From contig CALMJT010000119.1 in NCBI GenBank assembly GCA_937864365.1, positions 1 through 53,876 of the forward strand: a stretch of DNA of 53,876 bases. The letters run 5' to 3'. The position numbers were made by a program, and so were the translations under genes. Within the stretch, counting starts at the first letter, position 1; each line of letters opens with the position of its first letter. This DNA comes from an uncultured Alteromonadales bacterium. GTDB lineage: Bacteria; Pseudomonadota; Gammaproteobacteria; Pseudomonadales; Cellvibrionaceae. Shown here in pieces: positions 17,198-26,870 of the stretch. The notes below the pieces were generated by a model. It saw only the letters and a program-made list of their open reading frames with translations, was not told the DNA's origin and made no database searches.

Positions 17198-17679
17198 AAA
17201 AAGCCAAGGGTTTTACGTTAATCGAATTGATGATTGTGGTGGCTATTATCGGGATTCTTGCATCTGTATCTTTGCCCGCGTATCAAAAGTACGTTCATCG
17301 CAGTGAGGTGGTTGACGCTATCAGTTTAGGCTCAGAGATCAGAGGCAATGTTACCGAGTACTACAGGGATATTTTGGCATTTCCAAAAAATAATGCCGAT
17401 TCTGGCGTGCCAGAGCCACAGTTTTTAATCGGTAATCGGGTTACATCCGTCACAGTTGAAGATGGTGCTGTTCATGTCACCATGGGTAACAAAGCCTCTC
17501 AACCCTTGCAAGGTAAAACACTTACATTTCGTCCGGCGGTTGTAATCGGCAGTCCTACCAGCCCAATTGCATGGCTGTGTGGTTATGATGAACCGGTGGA
17601 AGGTATGCAGGCGATTGGCGAAAATAAAACTGATGTTGATCAAGAATTTTTGCCACGTTCATGTCGGGGCTATTTGTGA
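17194..17679 (+). CDS. Type IV pilin (PilA/PilE-like)
   Basis: A 161-residue prepilin. The type III signal [22 protein letters not shown] has the prepilin-peptidase Gly, a +1 Phe and the conserved Glu5, followed by the hydrophobic assembly helix. The C-terminal region holds a Cys pair (WLCGYDE and RSCRGYL) that forms the D-region disulfide of type IVa pilins. The length is typical of a major or major-like pilin. It is assembled by inner-membrane platform proteins of the PilC/GspF class, and one diverged candidate is encoded just upstream with a 4-bp overlap. The true start is the overlapping ATG; the longer frame lies in the upstream gene. Whether it is a main pilin or an accessory one is not shown. 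Confidence 0.9.
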   Translation: MKKAKGFTLIELMIVVAIIGILASVSLPAYQKYVHRSEVVDAISLGSEIRGNVTEYYRDILAFPKNNADSGVPEPQFLIGNRVTSVTVEDGAVHVTMGNKASQPLQGKTLTFRPAVVIGSPTSPIAWLCGYDEPVEGMQAIGENKTDVDQEFLPRSCRGYL

Positions 17680-17842
17680 GTCACGAGCTTATTATCAAAT
17701 TCATTACCTGAAATTTATAGAATCACTTTTTAGAATCATTTGTTGGTATTGATCGGAGCTTACGCTGGTTTCGATTTCTGAAAACAACTCCATAGCCGCT
17801 AAATTAGCATTCCATAAGTACCATGTGTTGGCTATTGTTGGG

Positions 17843-17848
17843 TATAAT
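17843..17848 (+). promoter_or_regulatory. Candidate -10 element of the prfC promoter
   Basis: A consensus TATAAT 71 bp before the prfC start codon. The matching -35 is weak, so this is a partial promoter call. Confidence 0.4.
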
Positions 17849-17918
17849 GCGGCGCTTTTTACGCAGGTGTTCCAATAACGGCGTCTGCGATCTATTTCGA
17901 ACATTCAAGGCTTCTAGC

Positions 17919-19502
17919 ATGTCCGGCAGTCAGTTAACTTCCGAGATCAACAAACGTCGTACGTTTGCGATCATTTCTCACCCGGATGCGGGTAAAACCA
18001 CCATTACCGAAAAGTTGTTGTTATTCGGAAATGCCATTCAGCTTGCCGGTTCTGTAAAGGGTAAGAAAGGCCCTCACGCCAAGTCTGACTGGATGACCAT
18101 GGAGCAAGAGCGGGGTATTTCGGTGACCTCGTCGGTGATGCAGTTTCCGTATAAAGGCCGCACGGTTAATCTACTGGATACACCCGGACACGAAGATTTC
18201 TCGGAAGATACCTATCGCACCTTAACGGCTGTGGATTCGGTTTTGATGGTTATTGACGGCGCCAAGGGTGTTGAAGATCGAACCATCAAACTGATGGACG
18301 TGTGTCGTCTGCGTGATACGCCAATTCTTTCTTTCATTAACAAAATGGACCGCGACATTCGCGATCCGGTTGATGTTTTGGATGAAATAGAAAATGTGTT
18401 GAAGATTGCCGCTGCACCTATCAACTGGCCATTGGGCATGGGTAAACAGTTTAAAGGAGTTTATAACCTCTATACCGATACCATTCATGTGTTTCAGGCG
18501 GGTATGGGCCACACTATCAACGACGATTTGCAAATCCAAGGTATTGATTCGAAAGAGTTTGATGCCCTCATGGGGCCTTACGCCGATGATGCGCGTGAAG
18601 AAATCGAGCTAGTGCGTGGTGCAACTCACCGTTTCGACATTGATGAATATCTCGCCGGCAGAATGACGCCGGTGTATTTCGGTACAGCTTTGGGTAACTT
18701 TGGTGTTCGCGAAATGCTCGATGGCTTTGTTGAATGGGCGCCAAAACCGTTGGCGCGTCAGACCGAGCAGAGAGAGGTTGACCCTTTTGAAGACAAGTTT
18801 TCTGGATTTGTTTTTAAAATTCAGGCAAACATGGACCCTAAACACCGTGATCGTATTGCATTTATGCGTATTTGCTCGGGTGCCTACACCCAAGGCATGA
18901 AAATGCGTCATGTTCGAATCGGTAAAGACGTTAAAATTGCCGATGCGGTGACGTTTTTAGCCGGTGATCGTTCTGCGGTAGAAGAGGCGGTTTCGGGCGA
19001 TATTATCGGTTTACACAACCACGGTACTATTCAAATTGGCGATACCTTCACCCAGGGTGAAGACTTAAAATATCGGGGTATTCCGCATTTTGCGCCGGAA
19101 TTGTTCCGTCGTATTCGGTTGAAAGATCCTCTCAAAACTAAGGCGTTGCAAAAAGGTTTGCAGCAACTGTCTGAAGAGGGCTCAACGCAGGTGTTCTTTC
19201 CAATCAACAATAACGACATCGTGGTTGGTGCTGTGGGTGTACTTCAATTCGAGGTGGTTGCTTATCGCTTGAAGGACGAATACAAGGTTGAAGCGATTTA
19301 CGAACCGGTAAGTGTGCAAACTGCGCGTTGGATTGATGCCGAAGATCAGAAATACATTGCTGAAATTCGTAACAAAGCCAGTGATAATATTGCCATTGAC
19401 GGTGGTGGTCATTTAACCTATTTAGCGCCAACACGCGTTAATTTATCATTGGCCCAAGAGCGACATCCCAAGGTTCGATTTAGAGCAACACGCGAGCACT
19501 AA
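17919..19502 (+). CDS. prfC: Peptide chain release factor 3
   Basis: A 527-residue translational GTPase (E. coli RF3 is 529) that recycles RF1/RF2 from the ribosome after peptide release. The G1 motif SHPDAGKTT is at residues 20-28, followed by the switch I region [19 protein letters not shown]3 DTPGHEDF, G4 NKMD and the RF3 C-terminal domain ending [16 protein letters not shown] chose the ATG at 17919, which gives [16 protein letters not shown] and aligns with E. coli RF3; longer upstream reading adds unrelated residues. It is 41 bp ahead of the acyltransferase gene on the same strand. Confidence 0.96.
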   Translation: MSGSQLTSEINKRRTFAIISHPDAGKTTITEKLLLFGNAIQLAGSVKGKKGPHAKSDWMTMEQERGISVTSSVMQFPYKGRTVNLLDTPGHEDFSEDTYRTLTAVDSVLMVIDGAKGVEDRTIKLMDVCRLRDTPILSFINKMDRDIRDPVDVLDEIENVLKIAAAPINWPLGMGKQFKGVYNLYTDTIHVFQAGMGHTINDDLQIQGIDSKEFDALMGPYADDAREEIELVRGATHRFDIDEYLAGRMTPVYFGTALGNFGVREMLDGFVEWAPKPLARQTEQREVDPFEDKFSGFVFKIQANMDPKHRDRIAFMRICSGAYTQGMKMRHVRIGKDVKIADAVTFLAGDRSAVEEAVSGDIIGLHNHGTIQIGDTFTQGEDLKYRGIPHFAPELFRRIRLKDPLKTKALQKGLQQLSEEGSTQVFFPINNNDIVVGAVGVLQFEVVAYRLKDEYKVEAIYEPVSVQTARWIDAEDQKYIAEIRNKASDNIAIDGGGHLTYLAPTRVNLSLAQERHPKVRFRATREH

Positions 19503-19543
19503 GACTCGCCGATTTCTCTTAAGATTAGATTGAGTAGTAACGA

Positions 19544-20170
19544 ATGGATTTACAGGCACTTAAACAGAGTGAACCGAAACCCGTTGAGTTAGTAGTGACG
19601 CCAGAATATATGCCTAGAGCGGGTAATCATTTTACCCGCTGGCTTGGGGCAAAAGTTTTGGCGTTAATGGGCTGGAAAATCCGCGGTGATATTCCCAATT
19701 ACAAAAAAATAATCATTGCTGGTGCGCCACATACTTCTAATTGGGACTTTATTGTCGCGATGTTTTTAGTGCTTGGTGTGGGTGTTAAATTTTCATACCT
19801 CATGAAAAAAGAGGCGTTTTTCTGGCCTTTCAAAGGCTTATTTATGCGTTTAGGTGGTATTCCTATTGATCGCAAAAAAGGCGCTAAGGTTATTAGCCAA
19901 GTAAGTGATTGGTTTAAGAAAAACGAACGCTGCTGGGTTGCAATTACGCCAGAAGGAACACGAGCCAAGGTAGAGCGCTATAAAACCGGTTTTTTACGAT
20001 TAGCCTACGAGTTAGAAGTACCGCTTTTATTGGTAGCCTGGGATTATCCCAGTAAAACATTTAACTTTATTGGAAACGCCAACTTAAGCGGCGATTTAGA
20101 TGAAGATTTGATAAGTATTCAGTCGTTGTATAACGAGCATTTTACTGGTCGTAATCCTCATTTTCAGTAA
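19544..20170 (+). CDS. PlsC-type lysophospholipid/glycerolipid acyltransferase
   Basis: A 208-residue protein of the PlsC (LPLAT) superfamily. The catalytic HX4D motif is HTSNWD near residue 64. The substrate-binding motif region reads LGGIPIDRKK near residue 105, and the third motif is PEGTRAK near residue 140. It transfers an acyl chain to a lysophospholipid or related acceptor at the inner membrane. The family includes 1-acylglycerol-3-phosphate acyltransferases and variants with other acceptors, and this short form is not resolved further. It lies 41 bp after prfC and may be co-transcribed with it. Confidence 0.83.
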   Translation: MDLQALKQSEPKPVELVVTPEYMPRAGNHFTRWLGAKVLALMGWKIRGDIPNYKKIIIAGAPHTSNWDFIVAMFLVLGVGVKFSYLMKKEAFFWPFKGLFMRLGGIPIDRKKGAKVISQVSDWFKKNERCWVAITPEGTRAKVERYKTGFLRLAYELEVPLLLVAWDYPSKTFNFIGNANLSGDLDEDLISIQSLYNEHFTGRNPHFQ

Positions 20171-20178
20171 GAAATTAG

Positions 20179-20210
20179 AATTACCGCTGCGTCTTTCCGC
20201 AACTGTAATT
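20179..20210. terminator. Weak hairpin between convergent genes
   Basis: AATTAC/GTAATT outer and TGCG/CGCA inner pairing, with no strong T-run. It lies just after the acyltransferase stop codon and could act as a terminator. Confidence 0.3.
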
Positions 20211-20388
20211 GCACTTTATTTCTTGAAAATAATAGCGGATAAAAAGCGTTAGTTTGCACCGATAAAATGTCGTGTAGTGATGGGTTAATCTACGGATTTT
20301 TGAGTGTCAAAATTCAAAGCGCGATACTGTGATAGCTGTAAATTGCTTAGGGCTTAGTCTGGTTAATTAGGGTGAAATCACACGCAGC

Positions 20389-21585
20389 TTAAAAGCGAGC
20401 TGAAACTGACATCAAATATAAATTCCAGAATTTTTGAACATCGTGATCTGGATTTTCTAGAAGCGACAACCAGCCAGCGCCTTCAATATTGTGATATTCA
20501 GCACTTACCAGCCAAGTATTGTTTATATCCCAGCGAGCACCCACAGCAAAATCTTTAGAAAAGCGTGTGGTTGCTTCAAACCCGGTTACTTCTGCAAACT
20601 TCTCGCCTTTAATATCTTTGTCGTCGCGAATTAAATTATCGAAACGCGTAAAAAAGCTGAATTGATTATTCAATCGATATTGCAGTTGCAGATAATAGCT
20701 AGAGCCTGTGACTTCATTATTAACAGCCGAACCAAAACCCTTTAAATAGGATTTTCTGCGAATATACTCGGCCGCGTATGTAATTTTTTCGGATTGATAT
20801 TGCGCCGATAAAATAATGGGACGAAAACTAAATTCACCGTTTGACAGTACTGGGTCGCCGCGTTCTTTGTAGGCAATGTCTAACTCGGCGGCTGTAATGC
20901 CGAATTTCAGGCGACCGAAATCGTAATCGTAGAGAATTCTTCCAATCCAGCTGGCAGAGCCATCAAAGCGACCCGGACGAGCCTGAGAGAATACGGTTGG
21001 TTCTAAATCTGGATCTTCGGCTCTGGGTTCGGAGATAACAAGCTGAGTAGAAAGCTCGTGTTGACCACGGAAAAAATCGTTATAAAAAGAAATTCCGTCA
21101 GAAGAGAGCGCGAGATTTCTTAGTGTGTCGAAATACACCGACTGCGGCAAAATAATACTTGGGCGAGTTGCTGCTACATCTCGGGTTTCATTATACAGGC
21201 CAGATGCCTGAACAACACGACCAACGCGAAAACCGGCTGAGGTCCAATCATTTTTAAAATACTGATAGTCTAAAAATGCGTAATCGAAGCGCGGGTCGCC
21301 GTCGTCGGTTTTACCAGCATCGCGAGCAACCAGTTGCGCCGAAAACGACAGAGATTCGTTGATTTTCCAAAGTGCGTTACCACCAACTTCAAAAAATTCA
21401 AAACTGCCCGATTCGCTATCACCGAAAAACTGGTTATCGGAGGAGTGAACAAAGTTTTGGGTCGCAAAGCCGTGGAAAGCAATATTGCCAGGCATGAGAC
21501 TGCCTTCGTCGGCTAAGGTGATAGCGGACGATGACAGGCACAACAGTGCGATGACAGGTTTTTTGGATTTTTGGATTTTAGTCAT
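20389..21585 (-). CDS. Outer-membrane porin-like beta-barrel protein
   Basis: A 398-residue protein with a signal peptide (KPVIALLCLSSSAITLA) and a mature part of alternating beta-strand pattern ending in a C-terminal Phe (LYLMSVSARF), the usual outer-membrane insertion signal. The opening HGFATQNFVHSSDNQFF and repeated strand/turn segments fit a porin of a family without specific name. I chose the start MTKIQKSKK at 21585, whose ATG overlaps the stop region of the upstream gene, giving translational coupling. It is the third gene of the operon that begins with the GGDEF-EAL sensor and the periplasmic binding-like protein. That suggests a substrate passing the outer membrane is linked to c-di-GMP output. 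The substrate is unknown. Confidence 0.7.
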   Translation of the reverse strand: MTKIQKSKKPVIALLCLSSSAITLADEGSLMPGNIAFHGFATQNFVHSSDNQFFGDSESGSFEFFEVGGNALWKINESLSFSAQLVARDAGKTDDGDPRFDYAFLDYQYFKNDWTSAGFRVGRVVQASGLYNETRDVAATRPSIILPQSVYFDTLRNLALSSDGISFYNDFFRGQHELSTQLVISEPRAEDPDLEPTVFSQARPGRFDGSASWIGRILYDYDFGRLKFGITAAELDIAYKERGDPVLSNGEFSFRPIILSAQYQSEKITYAAEYIRRKSYLKGFGSAVNNEVTGSSYYLQLQYRLNNQFSFFTRFDNLIRDDKDIKGEKFAEVTGFEATTRFSKDFAVGARWDINNTWLVSAEYHNIEGAGWLSLLENPDHDVQKFWNLYLMSVSARF

Positions 21586-22063
21586 TATTGACCACCAAAA
21601 CTTTGACTTCATCCGTTAGGTATTCGTGTTGAATATAGCCAATTGCGTTTGTGGTATTAGCTATGGCGTCTATCATCTCTTGTTCAGTGTTAAGGCGAGT
21701 TGGATATTGTCCGATACCGGAGAAAACTCGGCGGTCCCAAATTCTGCGTAGATTATAAGGAAACGTATTTAAAATTTGTTTGGTGAAGCGCACATGTGTG
21801 GGATTATTATCGGAGAAAACAAACACTTTTATGGTTTCACCGCTTGGCCACACACGTTGCCGCATCGCGAAAATCGAACGCACATCCACCGTCGATAAAC
21901 TTTCAGTATCGACATCTTTATTCGCAATGATGGTAATTCTATTAGGGTGAAGGTCGCCGTCATCAGCTGCGTTTTCTTCGTCTAGGCTTTGAGCTAAGCT
22001 TAAATTAGCCATAGCCGAAAGCATAAATCCTAATAGAAAGGTTCGAAAAATAAGTTTTTTCAC
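21578..22063 (-). CDS. Small periplasmic phosphate-binding-like (PBP-like) protein
   Basis: A 161-residue protein with a signal peptide (VKKLIFRTFLLGFMLSAMAN...LAQ). The mature part matches the short PstS-like family: ITIIANKDVDTESLSTVDVRSIFAMRQRVWPSG, then VFVFSDNNPTHVRFTKQIL, WDRRVFSGIGQYP and AIANTTNAIGYI. Such short proteins resemble one lobe plus elements of a phosphate-binding protein, and their ligands are mostly unproven. I chose a GTG start at 22063: it is preceded by TAGGTTGA and begins the signal peptide, while the upstream ATG at 22135 adds a non-signal-like extension. It lies between the GGDEF-EAL gene and the porin gene, with which it overlaps, and is a candidate ligand sensor for both. 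Confidence 0.7.
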   Translation of the reverse strand: MKKLIFRTFLLGFMLSAMANLSLAQSLDEENAADDGDLHPNRITIIANKDVDTESLSTVDVRSIFAMRQRVWPSGETIKVFVFSDNNPTHVRFTKQILNTFPYNLRRIWDRRVFSGIGQYPTRLNTEQEMIDAIANTTNAIGYIQHEYLTDEVKVLVVNND

Positions 22064-22154
22064 ATTCAACCTAAACACATTGCCTGCATACAACGTGTGA
22101 GCAATTTTGAATAACAATGAATAAAAATAAAACATGTCTTCGCGGCCATTAATT

Positions 22155-25031
22155 TTATTGTTTGAGGGGCTCTGCGAGAGATTCCAGCGTAACGTCTAGC
22201 GGTTGTGGTTTACCTATTTGGTAACCCTGAGCGTAATTTACACCCATGGCTGAAAGTAGTGCTAACGAGTATTGGTCTTCAACAAATTCTGCAATGGTTT
22301 TTTTGCCGAGGCCTTGGGCAACATCATTAATGGCTTTTACAAACAATCGGTCTTCCATATTGCTTGAAAGTTTGCGAACAAATGAACCATCAATTTTTAC
22401 GTAATCTACAGGCAGTTGGCGCAGGTAATACCAAGACGAGAAACCAACGCCGAAGTCGTCAATGGCAAAACGATAGCCAAGTTTTTTGAAGCGCTCGATT
22501 TCTTGGGCTGCGGCATCAACATCTTCAAGTGCCGAGGTTTCGGTAAGTTCAAATAATAATTTAGAACGCTCAAGAGGCGAGCTTTTTACGCACTGCTCGA
22601 CAAGGTTGATAAATTGTTTATTGCTCAGTGCGCGGGCTGATAAGTTGACCGAAAGACTGATATCGGGATCGTATTGATGAAAAGCTCTTAACGCCTTCAC
22701 TGCCAGTCGCACAATATGCACGTCAATTTCGTAAATTAATCCGGTTTGCTCGGCGACGGGAATAAAGGTTATTGGCGGAATAATCTTGCCCGAGTCGTCG
22801 ATCATTCTCACTAAAGATTCGTAATGGGAAATATAGCCGCTGCGAATATCTAAAATAGGTTGGAAATACAAGACAAAGCGATCATTTTCTAGCGCGTGTT
22901 CGATTTGTTGTTTCCAGTTAATGCGATGATAAAGCTCTTCTTTATCTTGGGTTTGGCTGGAGTAGAGTTCCCAATTACTGCGCGCATTTGAAGTTGCTTT
23001 TGCGCGATACATGGCGAGGTCGGCGTTGGCCATTAATTCATCGGCGGCTTTGCCGTGATCTGGGAATACCGCAATGCCCATACTTAAGCTGATGCGATGT
23101 GTGGAACCGTTGTTGGAAATTTTGGTGTGCTTAATGGCATCGCAAAAATCTTCGGCAAATTTAATGGCGCAAGGACTGCCGCACTCTTCCAATAAAATCG
23201 CAAACTCATCGCCGCCAAGACGAGCAATAATGTCTCGGGGGTTGGCGCTGCTTTTGAGTTTTTTGGCGATTTCGCGTAATAACTGATCACCCATTGGGTG
23301 ACCGCTGGTATCGTTTACGGCTTTAAATTGATCGATATCGAAAAATATTAATGCGCCTGCTTTGTTGTTGCGATTGGCGTATTTAAGCACACGTTCGAAT
23401 TCTTTTTGGAAACGTCTGCGGTTGAACAGTTCGGTAAGAGGGTCGTGGTCGGCGAGCCAAGCGAGGTTTTTCTCTGCAATTTTTCGAGCAGTTAAATCCA
23501 AACCAACCGAGAGAATTAAATCGCCTTCTGAAAGTGATTTAGGTAACACGCTGTGGAACCACTCCATATGCAACGGATTACCGTGCATATCAACAAAATC
23601 TAGCTCATGTCGGAATTCGGTTAGGGTGCCGTTATTAAGCTTTTCTAAGCCATCAAAGAATTTAACCTTATCTTCGTCTTCCAATTGATTGACGAATTTA
23701 AAGTCTTTTTCACTCTCTTCGTCGAAATCGATAATGCGTTTGCCTTCGGAGTTTAATAGCTTGATGTTGCTGTTGTAGTCTTGGGTCAAGATGACAATAT
23801 GAACGTTGTTCAGAAGGCTGGTAACAAAGTTCTTTTCTTGCAGTAATTCTTGGCTGCGATTTTTCAGTCGGGACGTTCTCGACTCAACCATCTTGTCGAG
23901 TTCTTCAAGAGTGTGAGAAAGAGAGATTGTGGAGTCGTACAGTTCGTGAATTTCGTTACGAATCACAGCCTTGCCAATGCTAGGCGTTAGCAGCTTGTTG
24001 ATTTTACGGTGGGTATTGTTGGCCAATAAAGGCAACACTTGGGAAACTTTTTGCAGGCGTAGCATCGGCAACCAAAGCATTGCCAGCAGTACGGCCTCGG
24101 TTAAAATCAGGGCGATGGCCGAAGCGATAACTAAATACCGTAGTGTCGTATCTAGTCGATTCATTTCGGTAGTGACATTGTCAATCACTACCAGCTGGGC
24201 AATATTTTCATCGAGTGATGCCGTTAACGGAATAAAACTCACTTCGTAAAATTGCCAATTCCACTGACGAATATTGCGCTGATCTTTAACCTCGGCGAAT
24301 TTTCGTTCTTTAGAGAGTTCTTTTAACACTTCGTAGGTCGTTGGCGCACCGGTTAAGGCGGCAAGATCGTATCGCCAGCTGATTAGCTGATGATCGGCAC
24401 TTTCTGTTTGACGTTGATGGTCAACTAAAATGCCAATGTCTGCGTCGGTAATGGTTTGGAAGTACAACACCGCGTCGGCAAGTGAGCTCGATAAAATCAT
24501 CAAACCAATAGAGCCGCGTTCTAAAATCACCGGAACAATGGCAACTTGAGTGCAAATGGTTGGGCACCATACTTGGCTGACGGTTGCCTCTGTTGAACGA
24601 GCCGTTTCTAACCAATCTACCGGAAAGGTTTCTAGGCCAATTTCTTGGCCCCAATGGCCACTCACATTATTGCTTGGACTTAAAATGGTAATAGAGTCAA
24701 CGCCCCAGTCGAAATTGAGCTGGTCCCAGTGGGTGGCGATGGTTTGAATTAAGGCTTGGGAGCGAGTGGTGTCTTTAATAAGGATGGCTTGGCCTTGCAT
24801 ATGGCCGGCCAGGCGCTGCAATTGCAGCTTGATGGTATCGAGTGATGCTGAGACCGCTTTTTGACGGTCGAAGAAAACCCTTTCGCGTTCGCTTTCGAAC
24901 GTTTGTTCGAGGTTGGAACGGCCATTAATTGTGAGCAGGCCAAAACTGAAGATGAGTACTAGGCTCACGCTAATAACGGCTTGCCATTTTAAGCTTAGAA
25001 AGCTCTTGGCTGGGCTGATTGAGTCGGTCAC
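22155..25031 (-). CDS. Membrane-bound PAS-GGDEF-EAL c-di-GMP signalling protein
   Basis: A 958-residue protein. TM1 is at about residues 16-33 and TM2 at about 293-315, enclosing a periplasmic sensor of about 260 residues with a CPTIC cysteine pair. A PAS-like domain (about 395-515) follows, then GGDEF (LGGDEFAILLEE near 600) and EAL (about 700-950). The cyclase signature is intact. In the EAL domain the first motif reads ESL, and NLSARAL, ELTETS, DDFGVGFSSW and VKIDGSF are all present, so phosphodiesterase activity is plausible. Which activity dominates cannot be told. The start is GTG. It is first in the operon with the periplasmic binding-like and porin genes, so the periplasmic sensor may read the bound ligand of its neighbour. 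Confidence 0.9.
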   Translation of the reverse strand: MTDSISPAKSFLSLKWQAVISVSLVLIFSFGLLTINGRSNLEQTFESERERVFFDRQKAVSASLDTIKLQLQRLAGHMQGQAILIKDTTRSQALIQTIATHWDQLNFDWGVDSITILSPSNNVSGHWGQEIGLETFPVDWLETARSTEATVSQVWCPTICTQVAIVPVILERGSIGLMILSSSLADAVLYFQTITDADIGILVDHQRQTESADHQLISWRYDLAALTGAPTTYEVLKELSKERKFAEVKDQRNIRQWNWQFYEVSFIPLTASLDENIAQLVVIDNVTTEMNRLDTTLRYLVIASAIALILTEAVLLAMLWLPMLRLQKVSQVLPLLANNTHRKINKLLTPSIGKAVIRNEIHELYDSTISLSHTLEELDKMVESRTSRLKNRSQELLQEKNFVTSLLNNVHIVILTQDYNSNIKLLNSEGKRIIDFDEESEKDFKFVNQLEDEDKVKFFDGLEKLNNGTLTEFRHELDFVDMHGNPLHMEWFHSVLPKSLSEGDLILSVGLDLTARKIAEKNLAWLADHDPLTELFNRRRFQKEFERVLKYANRNNKAGALIFFDIDQFKAVNDTSGHPMGDQLLREIAKKLKSSANPRDIIARLGGDEFAILLEECGSPCAIKFAEDFCDAIKHTKISNNGSTHRISLSMGIAVFPDHGKAADELMANADLAMYRAKATSNARSNWELYSSQTQDKEELYHRINWKQQIEHALENDRFVLYFQPILDIRSGYISHYESLVRMIDDSGKIIPPITFIPVAEQTGLIYEIDVHIVRLAVKALRAFHQYDPDISLSVNLSARALSNKQFINLVEQCVKSSPLERSKLLFELTETSALEDVDAAAQEIERFKKLGYRFAIDDFGVGFSSWYYLRQLPVDYVKIDGSFVRKLSSNMEDRLFVKAINDVAQGLGKKTIAEFVEDQYSLALLSAMGVNYAQGYQIGKPQPLDVTLESLAEPLKQ

Positions 25032-26133
25032 GGGCTTCGATTCTGCAGGTTAGCGCATCACTTGCGCAGCGATTATATCCATTTAGCGATCGAGGATGGT
25101 TATTAAATAATAAAAAATTTGATTTAGCGACCTTTAGTTATAAAAAAAGCCACTTATCCATATTTTCTACTTAGATATAAGATCGAGCTCTCAGAAACAT
25201 TACAAAAAATATGGGTATATCTTTGATGTTTCATGATTTTGCCTAGTGAAGACGAGCCCTGTCTATAATTCCTCGATACCTGCTATTTCCTTGGTTTTGC
25301 GGTTAGACGCCACTTTGCTGGCTTTACTAACCTTATGTATCTCTCGGTCGAGAGATCTTTAAGTCGTCTGTCAGTAGCTTAATGCTGCTCAGAGACTTTG
25401 GGATGTTATTACGTCTATATATTAACAGCCCAGTGTTAACCTTTTACAGAGGATGACTTCCATTTATTTCGGCGGTTTGTGCGTAATCAAAACAGTGTAT
25501 CTATGCTTCGGCTGGTAGGCGCTTTAATACACTTCATTAGGTAAATATTTTGTACGAAAAATGATTACTCTAGACTTGTCTGTATTAGTTTTGCCTGATT
25601 TAAAAAACGCAAAACCTATTTATTAGCTGCCAATATAAGATTTTTAATTGTTACGCTTTAATATCATTCACGCCAAAACTGGCGATCAGATAGTCACGTT
25701 TTTATAAGTTTTTATCATGGATTTCTAAATTTAACGCTAATAAATCGAGGTTTAAAAACTACAACAAAAAATTTGTAGTGTCGCCTAGTAGAAATAGCTA
25801 TAAACAAGATCAAGAATTGGCTTGCTAATCGAAATTTGAGTTGGTTTTACGCACTAAAGTCGGATCTTGAATCTTCTTTCGTATTTTATCGAGAAAAACA
25901 GATTTACCTACAGCTTGTGCAAACAAATAAAAATAAAGGCGCTAAAATCATTAACCGAATAATTTAAATCGTTATTTGGATAAATTGCCGAAAGACAACA
26001 GAAAGACATTGATGGAAAGACATCAATAGACAATGAATGAGTTGCTGTTAAGCAAAACCTTAATTGGAGGTCGGTAAGTTTTCGGTCTGGTTTACAGAAA
26101 AAACCTTGTTATTTATCTGCAATTTAAGCAGCG
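25032..26133. other. Long AT-rich intergenic region upstream of the GGDEF-EAL operon
   Basis: About 1.1 kb without a credible protein gene. It holds a TATAAT (25264-25269), a perfect palindrome ATCTCTCGGTCGAGAGAT at 25339-25356 and neighbouring hairpins treated separately. The remainder (25410-26130) is AT-rich with nothing recognised. Confidence 0.5.
25264..25400 (+). ncRNA. Candidate structured small RNA
   Basis: A TATAAT at 25264-25269 (with TTGCCT 19 bp upstream, a long spacing) is followed by three consecutive potential hairpins: GGTTAG/CTAACC, ATCTCTCG/CGAGAGAT (25339-25356), and AAGTC/GACTT enclosing AGTAGC/GCTGCT (about 25360-25397). There is no clear terminator T-run and no known family match. 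The structure may be fortuitous in AT-rich DNA. Confidence 0.25.
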
Positions 26134-26244
26134 GCGAAAATCGGAAAGGCGATTTTCGATTTCTTCACAATTTCAATGACTTACCGTTCTAGAGACCGGC
26201 GGAAAATCCTTGTGTGGCTGGCAACTCTGGGTTAACCAGAATGG
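26134..26244 (-). repeat. Dispersed hairpin element, copy H (truncated, diverged)
   Basis: Reverse orientation. CGATTTTCGATTTCTTCACA, CAATTTCAATGACTTACCGT and the left-end hairpin AACTCTGGGTTAACCAGA are recognisable. The other end has no CTCTGATTAA hairpin but begins at a local hairpin CGAAAATCG/CGATTTTCG (26134-26158). Confidence 0.6.
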
Positions 26245-26298
26245 GTGATTTTAGCGTTGTGAATAACGGCCGGTGAGTCGTTGTGTTGTGCTGCACTG

Positions 26299-26649
26299 TT
26301 ACCACTCTTGTAGCTCGTCGTAATGCGCTTTGTTCCAGTGTAGAGAAATTTGCATAGGTTCTACGGCGACTTCTTCTAAACCAATCATTTCACCGTAGGT
26401 TGCGGTCTGTACCAAAAAAGCGTTATCGAGATTTTGTTGGTATTGTTTAAACAATTGTCGGGCTGATTCCGTGTTGTAAAATCGGGCGGTTCGACCGTTG
26501 TTATCGGACAGTGAGAAGAACTCTTCACCCACCAGTACTTCAATCGTATAAAGAAAGTTTCCATGACTGTGAACAATAATTTTATCGACGCTTTTTGTGG
26601 CTAAATCACGGATTGAAAATCGTCTCACAACAAATATCTCCACCGACAA
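26299..26649 (-). CDS. DUF6482-like protein
   Basis: A 116-residue soluble protein with no signal or membrane segment. The pattern DKIIVHSHGNFLYTIEVLVGEEFFSL followed by a polar Asn-Gly turn and an ARFYNTESARQLF helix resembles the small DUF6482 family of Pseudomonas-like bacteria, whose function is unknown. The C-terminal half is acidic and ends DELQEW. It stands alone between two diverged repeat copies (H and I). The family call rests on one motif region. Confidence 0.5.
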   Translation of the reverse strand: MSVEIFVVRRFSIRDLATKSVDKIIVHSHGNFLYTIEVLVGEEFFSLSDNNGRTARFYNTESARQLFKQYQQNLDNAFLVQTATYGEMIGLEEVAVEPMQISLHWNKAHYDELQEW

Positions 26650-26870
26650 ACATAATTTAAACCGCAGAGTTGCTCGATGCTAAAAAAGCGGGAGTCTGCG
26701 ATCTATTCAATAATTGATGAGCCTTTTCAGCAAGAACTGCTTGACGCGGTTCTTTATTAGGCTGTTCATGCATGCTCTAAAGTCATTGAGTTTTTACGGC
26801 AGGCATGATTTCTTATGTTACTCGGTAGCCAGTACGTAGGTAACGAGATTTCGGATGTAAGAATATTGTC
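26650..26870. other. Spacer upstream of the DUF6482-like gene
   Basis: Presumed minus-strand promoter region. No gene or structured element is recognised before repeat copy I. Confidence 0.35.

Noticed and set aside
17883-17896. 14-base identity GTCTGCGATCTATT shared with 26692-26706
   Set aside because: Surrounding sequence does not align; too short to be a repeat family in 54 kb.
25443-25530. Small ORF starting at an ATG next to AGAGG
   Set aside because: The ribosome binding site is too close to the ATG and the 22-residue product has no recognisable features.
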